Shown piece by piece: positions 48,857 to 59,897 of a stretch of 64,000 nt of DNA (positions are counted from its first letter, which is position 1; each line of letters starts with the position of its first letter). Position numbers and translations under genes: made by a program. The DNA is from Opisthorchis felineus (Eukaryota > Platyhelminthes > Trematoda > Opisthorchiida > Opisthorchiidae), in the NCBI GenBank assembly GCA_004794785.1, contig SJOL01005644.1, positions 362,972 to 426,971 on the forward strand, in the 5' to 3' direction. Below the pieces are notes generated by a model. It was not told where the DNA came from. It did not search any database and saw only the letters and a program-made list of their open reading frames with translations.

Positions 48857-51800
48857 TGACTGAGCAGTGAGGTCGAATGAAACTATAAAACTAGTAGACG
48901 TGTGACAACTGCACGTCGTTAAAACACACGGTCCTTGGATGCGAAACGTCATACCGTCTGGTCTTATCAAAGGACACACGATCTTGAAAAGCAGTCAACT
49001 TCAACCTGGCGATGATCCATGTGCGACTTCCCGACGTCTAAGTTCAGCAAATGGCTCCCCTGTTTATAGAGGGTGTGGTTAATGCTGAAAACCATCCACT
49101 ATGTTTCGTCAGCAGGCAGAGCTAACGGGATCGGTCCTGTGTCATTTTGTTGAATAGTATTCACTGTTTTCCGCAGTGCCACAACGAGTTTTTAGCAAAT
49201 CAGCACTGTAGGGAAGCACTAATCTGGATCAGAAGCTAATGAAAGAATCGCTCTGGTACCTCCTATGGACCGTCAATCATAAGTACTCGTTGGCTGGCAT
49301 AACAAGCTCTTTATCGAAAAGGCCAAGGAAGATACGTACCCAGAGATCAGTTTGAATCTCTTCTGAACATACAACGCACACTTACGTGCATACCAGTAGG
49401 TGGAAAATGTACACGCCTTTTTTGGCGGATAGAGTACAATGGTTAGCGTACAAGAAAATACAATTTCATCGAGCAGGTTAGTACCGACCACCGACAACCG
49501 CAATAGTATGCTCACACACTAAGTGGGATGGGGACCAGAATCAACATAACTTGAAATACGTTAGACTAGGGATCTACCTTACTTATGGTTCCATGACGGG
49601 ATAGAACAACACATGATGCCATTGCTGGCTGTGAGACCCCTGCAAGCCTTTTCAGCTGTCAAATTACATAGTAATAGACTATTTGCACTTACCATCGATG
49701 GGGTAAGTCATCCCCGGACAAGTCTGCACAAAAAAAATTTCAGACTACCTAACACATCGTTCCATCCCCAAGAAGAGTATTTTTGTGAAATTATTCGACA
49801 TAAGTACTCGGCGCGGACAGTAGGGTGGATGTAATTCCTCTGGACACAGGGCATTAGTGTTTTCCGTTGTATAAACGACAGAACTCTCGTTTGAGATGAG
49901 GAACCTCAATCACTGCAAATGAAGATGTCACTGGATTCACCGCTAGTTCACCGCGATTCAAAAGTAGACAAGGTAGAGGACTGGGTAGATTCCGAGGGCC
50001 GCAAAGATATTGCCTATGACAAATATATGAACTTAAAGATGGCTTAGATATTGTGGTGGTTTCTTTTCAGCAAAGCATTCTTGGAATCAACGTCTTAATG
50101 AAAGCTCAAAGCAATCCATTGGTGCTGCATTTAAGTTAACTGAGACTGAATGACCAGCAGATGAATCTTTTGCTTCTTTACTGACACTTAGGAAGTAACA
50201 TTCACTTCCAGGACGTTTGGCTTTAGCAGAATTCGAGACTGGAAGGTAAAGTATCATTTAAGGCGACCATCCTACGCTGACTATCTCCCTGAGTAGGAAA
50301 AACGAGAAATAATCGAGCGAACATATTCCTTTGCTTTGTAGAAATAAGCTTATCAATCATTTTGGCACAAATTCCCGTGGTTGCAAAAATAGCTCAATTG
50401 AATGATAATCAGTTTCACTGGTCCCTCTGCAGTTTCCCAACGAACTCACTCAACACGAAAAGATTGGTAACTGCTGCAAATCTGCACACCACGGACTAAA
50501 TGTATGAAAATTCACTAGACCAACTGACCGGCTGCAAACTCTTCAAGCTAGCGGTTCACAGTACACCGTGGATGAGTCTCCTTCTTTACCACTCACTTGG
50601 TTGTTGGCGGCACCAATGATTATATGTCAAACAACCTCACTAGATTATTTCCGTGGCCTATTATTTACAATTACGGTTAGGTTGCGGTAGGCACATGGAC
50701 AAAATAATCGACCGTTTCTGTTGAACAACAGGCACCTCATTTTTTCCACAAACTAGTCTAATTCAAACAATATATTTGAACCAGATACAGGATGGCGTTT
50801 CCCTAAGGGAATGGGAATGTCGGATCCCATATGCATGATAGTTAGACAGGTTGACGTGATTGCTTAAGACGCAACTCAGAAAGGAAACGCAGTCATTAAA
50901 GTGGAGTTGAGTAGTGCTTAGGAAAGGAAAATGGTCCAGTGAATTATTGTGTACGGCAGTGTGCATAAAAAAATAGGAACCAATACAATCCATGGATAAG
51001 GGAGATAACGAAAATAGAAATAGGAAGACAATACTTGTCAGCCGGAAATATGACATGCTCATAGCAGAAACTTGTCGTAACTGCTTAAGCAATTGATAAC
51101 GAAAGCAGATAGCTTGATAGACAAAAGAGCAACACAATGATTTAGACGATGAGCATACTAATAGCAAAGTGGGAGTAATTGGACTTAGATAAGATGCCAT
51201 ATGGAAAGAACAGTGCGCTTATAATGAGGAACCTCTTCTAGTAGATGTGGAATGCACAGATAGAGTAACGCGTTTCGAGAGGTCTTCCTAAAAGAGGCTT
51301 AAAGAAATGTTTAAATAATTAGTTACTCTATGATGGTCACTGTTGAGTATTGCTTTGAATGAAAAAGAAACAGGATTGGCATCGTGTACCCAATAGGTCC
51401 GCGGTAGGCTTTTTTTTCGATTTTTCCCCTGCCAGTGTGGAAAAAGTTGAAGGCACCGTACTGAAAAGCAGTGGCATGAGAGGTTGCCAGGAGTTCACGA
51501 CGACGTCATCAACAGATGCGTAAACAGTCACTAGTTGCTTTTGATCTCGCTGGACTGTCTCGATTAGACTGACACCGAGTTAGTGATCCAACATTCACAA
51601 AGCCAACTCAGTAAAACGGTTGTAGAGAAGCAGTCTGTTTTGCCGGCCCATAGCGGTGAGGATTTCACGATAAGTCCTCTTCAAACTGAACTGCGCACAA
51701 AGGTATAACTTCCTGTTCAGGCTAGCATTGTACGTGAATAGTGCAAACGAGAAACTAAGGAACCATGCCCTTGTGATTATTTTGCTGACTGTAAATAGAG

Positions 51801-53410
51801 AATAGTATTTCTTGGTCATCAAAAGCCCTTAAACAAGACTCAGACTGGCATTAGTATTGCCACCGAAATTGGGCCGAAGATATAAGTGTCTTCTGTCAAA
51901 TAGGGCGTACACTAACTTAGCCTCTAGTCATTCTACGATATTCCGCGCTGGAAGCAAGACTGGGTGACCATCTGTTCAGATCTTACTGCACATCGTCGGG
52001 AATGAGCGGCCGTAATAGTGGTATGCATGGCGCTGCCTAGTCTTCAGAATATCCACCTGAACTACCCCAGCCACCAAAACTATCTCCCACAAAATGAGTG
52101 CTCAAACTAATTTGTCTGCATAATCTTATCGACTGCGCTACATAAGTTGCGACTGATATGACCATAGAACAGTTCCATCTATTAATTTATTTACACCACC
52201 CGCACTATTACAATGAACGAATTGTTAAAAAGCCCTCTTTTTCAAATTTTTTGAGTTCCAAGTGTATTTTAAATGCCAATAATAGCCAAACGTAAGGAAA
52301 AAATCAAGGAGACTTATCAAGGTAATTAATGGTGTCCGCGAAACCCAAATAAGTTCCAGCGATCATAACGACCCCCCATTTAACCCATTCGCACATCCAG
52401 CAACTACTTCTAGCTCTACAGTCTACTAAAGCTTCATATTTAAGGAAAAAGAAACGCTTAAAATATCCGTACAAAACCAACTGGTCGCTAGCAGAATGCC
52501 GAGGAGATAAATAACCACCTCCTAAGTAAACTGGAAAAATTAGGAATTTTGCGTCTGATATAATGCTATTAAGCAGTGTTGTTGGTCCTTGGCGAGGCTC
52601 CGGAAAATTCGTCAGTAGAGCTGTTAGATGAGTAAATTAAGCTAGAATTGAGTAGCGGTGAGTTTCAGATAAAACGAATAGAAATTATGCTCAACAACGC
52701 CTCATAATTTCAGCCGACGTTTTATTAGCTGGTCTCCGAGCAGTCAGGGCGCTTTTGCAGTTCACCAAGTGGAAAAAGCGATGGGTGAGAATTCAAGGGC
52801 CTATCAAAAGGAAGGCCAAAAACAAATGCTTTCATAGATATAGTACGTGAAATAAATTAACTTTCGTAAACACCAGCGGTGAGTAAAACTAAGAGTTAAA
52901 TTTGCTATTGTTTAGTGTTTGAACCCAACCTTGGAAGCAGCACGCTCTGGACATTTAACAGGTAAGTGTACTCCGAATCGAGTGAACTGATAGCACATTT
53001 TCTCCAAGGCGCTTAGAATTGATACTGTTGTCTAAGTTGCCTTAAAACGTTCGACAATTTGTTTCCACATTCATGTATTTGACACCCGTTCTAACAAACT
53101 CAATAAGATTCCGCCTAACTTATAGGAGCGATATTTGATTCATCACCCCAGGACTCTGAGATGGGATGCAGGTCTACATCACTCACCAAACAAACATGAA
53201 CATGCACACTAAAAGGATAACTCGTTCTGAACTCTCAGGCGAACTCTAAAGTTATAAGTACAACGACCACAGATTGAACTTCAGTATTAACTCGGCCCAA
53301 CGATCCCCTTCCTTCATCTCGTTCTCCGTTTTATTTCTCACTGAGACCCGAATCTTCGAATCAAGTAAACTGCAACGTCCAAACGGTTTTTTCTCCACTT
53401 TTCCATTTTA

Positions 53411-54480
53411 GTGGTGAAGTTTCCGCCTAAACATATCCTTCCTTGTCTGTTTACCACCTTCTCGTCCCACTACCGACTTTCAACTGTTGCGGCTCAAACT
53501 AAATCCTGCCTAACCGCGGAGATTTACATTCTCAACGACTTCAGTGCCCACAATAAAGAATGGCTTCCATTTTCTGCCATGTATATAAGAATGAACGGCA
53601 CTGCCTGTCACACTCGGAAAATCAGCACTGGCATTCCTCGAAAATCTGTACACTCTTCCATACTCCTCCTTCTTTATGGAAGTGAACTCTAGTCGTTCGC
53701 CACCTTTTCTATCTGCATGTTTGCAGACGACGCCACTCTTAACTTTTGAACTTACATCCCCAGCACTTCACTGCTTTCTAATTATGTGAAAACTGGACAT
53801 AAATCATTACGGCTCCAAACACCAACCCTGCTACCATCCTGGACTCAGGCTTGTCGAACTTCAACAACGTTAAGTTTTCTCGAAATTCTTCATGAATTTA
53901 TCTTGAGTCGCAACTCTTTCTAGCATCTTTCGAGGCTTGCTTGACGATGAAGGGCTGGTTTCCTTCTTCGGGCATGCATATACTTCACCCTGCCCAAATT
54001 CTCCTTGATAGGTCTCAAGCTTGCTCCACTCTAGGATACTGCTGTCATGTTTAGGGTGGTTTGTTTTTCCTTACTTATCCTTCCTGGATTCCATCCAGCA
54101 CAGAATGGAAAACCTCAGCGATAACCCTGATAAACTAAAATCATTTTCCCATTCTCGGAACACCACGTTGCTTTATTCTACTGTTGCTAACATAGAAAGT
54201 ATTCGTCACTGCATATATCTATCCCCAATATCTTTCAATCGGGTAACACGCCTTTGCTCAATCAGTCACTCCTATCGAGTTGCTAATATAAATTGTAGAA
54301 ATAATCTACTCTAATCTATTTATATTGAAAGTTCCATCGTTGGAACACTTCGCTCCTCTATGTCCTGTCTGACCCATATAGCCTCGAGCTGTCAAACAGC
54401 CGAGTTGACTTCCATTTCTATCAACCTTGAAGTTTATGTTAGTTCGTAAGCGTTAGTGCTGTTAACGAGATTTAAAAGGG
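53411..54480 (+). mobile_element. Degenerate Jockey-like non-LTR retrotransposon with internal deletion
   Basis: Three landmarks in order on one strand. First, an endonuclease motif resembling DFNAHNKEW (seen as NDFSAHNKEWLPFS, near 53540). Second, the RT active-site box MFADDATL at 53717-53740, with both Asp intact. Third, the C-terminal signature of Jockey-type polymerases, seen as CHVWGGLF near 54050 and LDSIQHRM near 54090, then a late LSNSRVDF segment near 54400. Endonuclease and RT boxes are only about 180 bases apart, where a full element has well over 1 kb, so the middle is deleted. Multiple stops and frame changes follow. It is antisense to the host gene in intron 1. Confidence 0.75.
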
Positions 54481-55009
54481 CCACTGATCATGATTCCCCT
54501 TTCCCCCTGTTAGCATATCTGGGTAATAAAAAATACAAAGACAGAATAAAGACCCTCGACACCAAAGATCAGTAGAACGCATTTGTGGCGTTCAGTACAA
54601 AGGATCCAATACCCACAAGGCTCAGTACCCAAGGAAAAAATAGTGCTGGAAAAGAGAAGGGGAAATTATACTCACACACTACATGGAAAGTGAATAGTAT
54701 GATATGCGTTTGCAATTATAGTTTACAATTCAAAATCCTAAGGCCAGTCTTTTAGTGGTCTAAGATTAATCGCAATCAACATAACTACAACATCGGTTTC
54801 CAAAGCAGATGCTTTGCTGCCTTACAACCATCATTTGAAAACCTTTTGATGCCATCCTACAACGAGCGATACCTACACCTCCAGGCTGTTATTCGCACAA
54901 TCTGGATGGAAACTGATATCAACTAGCAACCATATCTTTTAGTGTCTCCAACAATGCATGGGGGGAAAACGCAGATCCTACCAACAGTAATCAGACTTTT
55001 CGTAACAGC

Positions 55010-55765
55010 TGTCGTACTTCTCTGCCACGTCAAGGATTGACTATCAATCTGCTTGCATCACTTTGGACTTAGCACAGAAGCAGCACTCTTTTCGGTTGAC
55101 GGCGATTCAGTAAGCGCAAAACATGGGGAACCCATCACAGCTTTCGGTACTGGCCACATCCTCATGTCAAAGTTCCTGCTACAAGACCAAACACTCGATA
55201 TATATTTGTCCAGCTGCGGATTCGTTGGCAACAACCAGCGTGAGCTATGGTTTCGAGACAGTAGTTATCGGAAGATTCAATATGTTCCAGTTCTAATGCT
55301 TGTAGAAGAGACGTCTCACAACTGTGCAACAAAACAGCGCGTATCGTAGCCCAATACGTACATCCTTTAAGATTCAGATACGCCAGTTTGTTGCCATATG
55401 TATCTTAAATTAATAATGGCGCTTCGAGCGTTAGAGATCCGAACAGTGACACTGTTTATCGCACGGCAACTCAAAACTGTATGGGTTCCAAGATAAATAA
55501 GATGATCTACAATCTTCGGTGCCTCTCCTTGAATTGTAAGTGGCGTGATCAGTAAGTGCATGTCCAAAAACATGACCCTGCACTTTGTGGATGCGAAACG
55601 TATGCTAAGGGACGAGATGACTTCAATAAGCTCGTTCAATAACAATGGCGCCTTCTTCTCTCTGAAAACGAGAACGATGGCGTTCGCATACTCCAGCGTA
55701 ACTAGGTTTTCGTTAGCAGTTATTTGGACACCACGGTTTCCGAAGACATGAAGTGCTCGTCAACT
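55010..55765 (-). pseudogene. Reverse-transcriptase fragment of an RTE/CR1-like element, catalytic box mutated
   Basis: The open part (55367-55765) reads GVQITANENLVTLEYANAIV, then LLNELIEVISSLSIRFASTKCRVM, then PLTIQGE and VDHLIYLGT, ending in RISNARSAIINLRYIWQQ. This is the standard palm-to-thumb order LEYADDIVLL, LLNEL…IRF…KCKVM, YLG, RI..AR.A…LR..W. The active-site YADD is YANA here, so the enzyme is dead. Similarity continues weakly and with stops down to about 55010 (RMYVLGYDTRCFV). Its 5' part is missing, as expected of an old LINE insertion. Confidence 0.8.
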
Positions 55766-55895
55766 ACGAGACTGATATGAATGAAGAAAACAAGCAACTT
55801 TTATCGGAGAATATTACACGTACGAATGCCTCTTAAGAGTTCCCCGTATACCCTCTTATTTCCGTCGTCCTAGGAATATCAAAGAAATCTGCATG

Positions 55896-55960
55896 AAGAA
55901 AATTATTCATAAGGTTGCTAAAAGCTCTTCGACAACATTTTCAGCAACCTTATGAGCAGT
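55896..55960. mobile_element. Fold-back repeat, copy C (short)
   Basis: Left edge ttcataaggttgctaaaa and right edge ttttcagcaaccttatgagc are near-perfect inverted complements 14 bases apart. It shares the edge motif of copies A and B but has lost the interior. Confidence 0.72.
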
Positions 55961-57365
55961 TACCTTCATAAAAATATGCTGCAACATCTCGAATATCGTA
56001 CCATCTCAAACAGGAAGCAGTCTTTGCAAAATACATTCAACTGAAGTACATCATTAACGAGATTCAGCTAGGAATGAGATGAGTCTCCCGTAGAAACCAA
56101 ATTGGTATGCAAATGAGTGTGTTTAGTAAACTTGTTACATTAGAGATTCCCGAGCGCCTTTGACCGGCAAGCGTGTTAAAGAAGACAAATCCGCTAACAA
56201 ACCTAAATGCACCTCTGAAATCCTGGAATATAAAAGTTGTGAGTCACTTAAGTGGATAAGAATAAAGCTCTTTTGTGATTGGTTTAAGGTAGTTGTGGGG
56301 TTTCTAGAGTTAACAGACATAGAAACTGCTTCCCCTTTTGGTGTATGGACTCATTAGAATAAACGCGCCAAGAAAGGGGGAGGCCTGTTCAAGCCAGAGT
56401 GAGGTAAACATGAAAATTATTTTCGAACATGTACCTATATTAGTGGTAGCTGGTTTCATAAATTTCAGTGGAAATTCGGTGAGTCTATAGCGGCTGTTTG
56501 ACAAGAGCGACTGTTCTGGAAAGTCCACAAAGTGCAGTTTTCAAAGGGGCGTTGTCTGCCAGGCAAGTATCCTGATATCATCTGAAGCTGATCACCTTTG
56601 TCACCAACACTGATGTCCGAACACTACAACTGAAGTGCCGTGGAGCTGTCATTCAGACTAAACTGCGGTCGGATGCTACCACCTGAAAAGAGAGGTCTCG
56701 AATAAGTTGTTCAAACCACCGCGGAATCAGTCTTTTATCTACATCATTCATCGCTGACTTGTGGTGACGTATGCAATCCCCGTTTTACTGAAGTTTGTCA
56801 CCATTTCAGAAGCGATTAACCATATTAATATAGACTCAATTTCCTTTGTAAACTGTGACGTTTCAGGTTTCATTCATTTTGTTCTACGGAGATTGTTTGG
56901 CTCTTCGAGCTAGGGAGTTACTACTGCAACGTTGAATCAGGTTGCTGTGAAGGCATGAGTGTGGCTTCACGGATTTCTAGTGGATCCATTAAAACGGAAC
57001 AGCTCTTGACAATCCACGTCGGTCGGATGACGTCGGAGAATATGGAAGTTTGATAAAGGCGTGCAACTGCTGTTGGATGGCAAGGGGTATCTGGAGCTAG
57101 GCAGGGATAAGTGAACAGCAGAATTTTGCATTTTCCCACATTTTGGTTTGTCCATCCCTTCTCTTCGTTCTCCCTTTTCATTTTTGGCCGATTGTTACCT
57201 CCCAGTTTTGTAAAGAAGTGGGAGGCAAACAAGTGGAAAACATGATTGAGCGAGTATTGGGGTGAACCAAGGAAGTTGGTGAGGCAACGGGTTGTGCGTT
57301 TCGTAACCCGAGTGAGTAGCTGGGGGTTCGTAGGTACTACTTTAAATGGGTACCTACTAAATCGA

Positions 57366-57562
57366 TCTCGAGACAACTCACTGATTAAGGAGCGAAAGTA
57401 CTGACCGGAAGTTCTGTGGTTCTAACTCGACCCAGGCATTCCGACTGCCTCTGCCTAGGCTTGGGCAACCTGGCAGTATCTCAGCCCTCGTACTTCTTTT
57501 GGGAGACATGGCAGCTAGGCACCAAAATGGTGTTACAGCTGAACGACTTTTCATTATTTATG
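57366..57562 (+). repeat. tRNA-like SINE, moderately diverged copy
   Basis: Head ctcgagacaactcactgatt, then gcgaaagtactgaccggaag and a decayed box B (ggttctaactcg). Then tctgcctaggcttgggcaacc, ggcagtatctcagccctcg, acatggcagctaggcacc and the tail tgttacagctgaacgacttt. Confidence 0.85.
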
Positions 57563-58939
57563 CAATTCTAGTTCACGGTTTTGCAACAGATGAAAATATG
57601 CATTTCTATATTAAAATATTTTCACCATTATCAACTTTAAAAACGCTCTAATCCCGCCACGGTTTGAAGCATAGAAGCTAGGTTTTACCCAAAATTGCTG
57701 AACAATCAAGCTCCGCCCGGCAACCACGTGATCATTCTTGCCAGTCAAACCCTACCATTCAACCAACTGCTTCAGCGTTTCGCAATCAGCGGTGAATTCT
57801 CCCAATCACTCAGTTTCCGTCGGATTTTCATTTCAAGTTATTAAGCTGCAAACTCCTGTCCCAATGAAAATTTCGAAAAACATTCGGCCGTATTCGACCA
57901 GGGTTGCAAATAACACAGCCCTGTCGGATGACCACTTTGGCATTGTTAGCATCTTCAGGTGCCTGGGAAATCAGATGTTTGGAGACGGAAGCCGTAAAAG
58001 TGGAAACTGGTTCTCATGTCTCAAACGTCAAAGCATCCGGTGAAAGACAGAAGTTGTTTCTTTGATGAGCAAAGTAACCGCACGTTTTTTAATACTTTTT
58101 AATAGGAACTACGTTATTCTCAATCGACGGCAGATGCTAGTGTAGCTTAAGTTTCCTTTAGCATTAAAAACGCAGTCCGGGCAAGTTAGATGTACAGAAC
58201 CCTGGTGTCAATGAATGCAACACCAGTGAACTAGATTTCACTGAAAAACCGAAAACACTAGTCAGACCAGGTTAGACCAGATTCAGAATTAATGTCCAAT
58301 ATGGCATGCCACGGTTTAGGTCTGACTTCAGATTTTAAACACATTGTCTCATGGTATCTGTCTGATTAAGAAGCTGAGGGCGAAACCAGCCAGCAACTGT
58401 TGACATTGGCCCAGCTGATCAAACCACGAATCCAATGGTACCCGTTGATTCACATAACCAATGCTTCATTAGTTCACCTTTTACCAACATTACTGGATTG
58501 ATTCCAAGAAGATACCGTAGTTCTAGTTGGATGAAATAAGGTCCTAATAATTTCCCACATAAAATTTCAGCATGTAACGTATTCATAGGAGCACACAAAG
58601 CGTTTCTTGGACGCCTTGTGGGCACTAGTACTACTCAATTCCCGATTAGCATGGTGAAACCTACCAGAGGCACAGAAGAACGCGAAGCAAAATTCATTAT
58701 TTACAATGCAAAAACGCTTCTGGCTTTACATGGATAAGACTAATGCCTGTGTTGAAAAGAGGACCATTCGAAACCGACGGACACAGAGCTGAATAAACAC
58801 CAATGAACGTGAAAATTGGGTTAAGATCAAGTAGTGTGCGGGAGATAGAAACATGTTCCAGTTTTTCTACCATCGTACTGGCTAATCAAATAATGGGGCA
58901 ACTACCAAGCAAATGCACGTCAACGTCATAAATGCTTAC

Positions 58940-59778
58940 TTCATTTTTAGTTCTTGAACCGGAGAATCCAGAAGGACACTAAGGATAAGCGAGAATAAAT
59001 CCTGAGTGCGAATGGTCGGCAGTCCCCATTGTACGAGGGGTACATCGGTGTGATCTTTCACTAGGATATGCCAGGCGAGTTCTGGCTGCATTATAACAGT
59101 AACAGGAGGGAGCGTCTGCGAGTGGTAAATGAGGGATTCTGTAATGTCAGGTCTTTCGTTGTATTGAGCTACGCCTCGGTCCTGCTGCAACTGATAAGCT
59201 GTCACGTTGTATGCTAGCATAACGGTAAATGTCGAGGCCAACGAGGAATATTGAAGCTTCAGAAAATCGAGGTCAAGTCGTGCAGCACATTCTGACCCGT
59301 TTACGCAATTTATGGAACAAGATGCATTGGCGAAAACCAGAGTTGATGAAGGAATATAAAGTCGGAAAGAACACACCAATACAGTATCCGGCTGAGCAAC
59401 CAAATGAGCGTTGTCTACTGAACAAAGCGCATAAAGTGGCGGGGTGTATGATTTTCTGATATACACTGTGTGTGAGTTGAGATAAACAGATATGCTCGCC
59501 ATCTTGTAGAAGTGCTTGGATGTCAAAGGTCCAAGCTGCGCCACTAGGGAGCCCTCCAACTTGGGTTGTATAACGTATAGAGACTTGGACGCTAAATAAT
59601 CTCCCGTATAGGCCTGGAAACCAAGCTCCTTTGGTTCAGTATACACATCCGGATGTATGCCTAAATTAAACAGCGGGGTATAAGAAGAAAGCGACTTACT
59701 ATGACATGTCCTGGAAACTACAGAAAGTAAAAACAACCTGGCAGTTACAGAAAGTATGGAATTGAGGACGAGGAGCAT
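58940..59778 (-). CDS. TMEM132: TMEM132-like exon 1: signal peptide and N-terminal domain
   Basis: Residues 1-279 plus two bases; donor AAAATGAA|GTAAGC. The start chosen is ATG at 59778, giving MLLVLNSILSVTARLFLLSV, a good signal peptide beginning at Met 1. The frame runs further upstream only through codons without ATG to a TAA at 59893-59895. The N-terminal domain reads KLEGSLVAQLGPL, then VYLNSHTVYIRKS, then DTVLVCSFRLYIPSSTLVF, then ASCSINCVNGSECAARLDLD. This fits the vertebrate KLKAHILRDKVYLSRPKV…[34 protein letters not shown] with its cysteine spacing. Potential N-glycosylation sites include NAS, NGS and NVT. The end, RTQDLFSLILSVL…VQELKM, resembles QRIGSIFLYQ…LRELRL. Confidence 0.93.
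59697..59778 (-). other. Signal peptide of the TMEM132-like protein
   Basis: About 27 residues, MLLVLNSILSVTARLFLLSV followed by VSRTCHS. Two hydrophobic runs are separated by a single Arg at position 14. The cleavage site is uncertain, probably shortly after the Ser/Thr/Cys-rich end. Confidence 0.75.
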
Positions 59779-59889
59779 CTCAGCCCATTTTTTCAAATCG
59801 CCGCTCGGTTGCTGTTGTTGCAATTTTGAGTTGTTTAAACAAAGAACAGGATTGAGAAATTCGTGGAAATATATGGATTGTCCACGAGT

Positions 59890-59897
59890 CTTTTATA
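59890..59897 (-). promoter_or_regulatory. TATA box of the TMEM132-like gene
   Basis: The complement reads GGCTATAAAAGACTC, a consensus TATAAAAG about 112 bases upstream of the chosen ATG. This predicts transcription starting near 59865-59870 and a 5' leader of roughly 90 bases. A CCAAT pentamer lies about 180 bases further upstream (59072+1000, i.e. 60072-60076, complement of ATTGG). Confidence 0.6.

Larger units (their letters stand above)
42338..58939 (-). other. Intron 1 of the TMEM132-like gene (16.6 kb)
   Basis: Donor GTAAGC, acceptor tatcccag. Contents: an ATT/ACT-type degenerate repeat (42675-42755), fold-back copy B (43545-43662), a TA microsatellite (44412-44446), SINEs at 48671 and 57366, a Jockey-like relic (53411-54480), an RT fragment (about 55010-55765) and fold-back copy C (55896-55960). 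Stretches 44447-48670, 48857-53410 and 57563-58939 show only short frames and no recognised feature. Confidence 0.7.
1..59867 (-). other. TMEM132: TMEM132-family gene, whole span in window (10 exons, 3' end outside)
   Basis: Gene-level entry. Ten minus-strand exons join with compatible phases (2,2,2,0,1,0,2,0,0 at the nine junctions) into one frame of about 1,941 codons that is still open at base 1. TMEM132 proteins are single-pass neural membrane proteins with a cohesin-like domain and immunoglobulin-like (BIG) domains outside the cell. They are reported to link adhesion to the actin cytoskeleton. Landmarks in family order are a signal peptide and N-terminal domain (exon 1), the IHVTSKRLRRIVG segment (exon 5), the VYIP segment (exon 7), the MEFDVTRM and GRRPGRVMVSL segments (exon 8), the MSDGNVLATHNVPP segment (exon 9) and a transmembrane helix with the family's GCLAVVLFIVNGV pattern (exon 10). 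Vertebrate members are about 1,000-1,100 residues, so this one is nearly twice as long or more. Family assignment is firm; exact boundaries of exons 2, 3 and 6 are inferred. Confidence 0.9.

Noticed and set aside
50763..51200. Minus-strand frame of 145 codons rich in Ser, Leu and Phe
   Set aside because: Composition matches the complement of A/G-rich intron sequence. No motif or signal.
56921..57376. Minus-strand frame of 151 codons beside the SINE at 57366
   Set aside because: No recognisable product. It may belong to an unrecognised repeat, but nothing in the sequence proves it.
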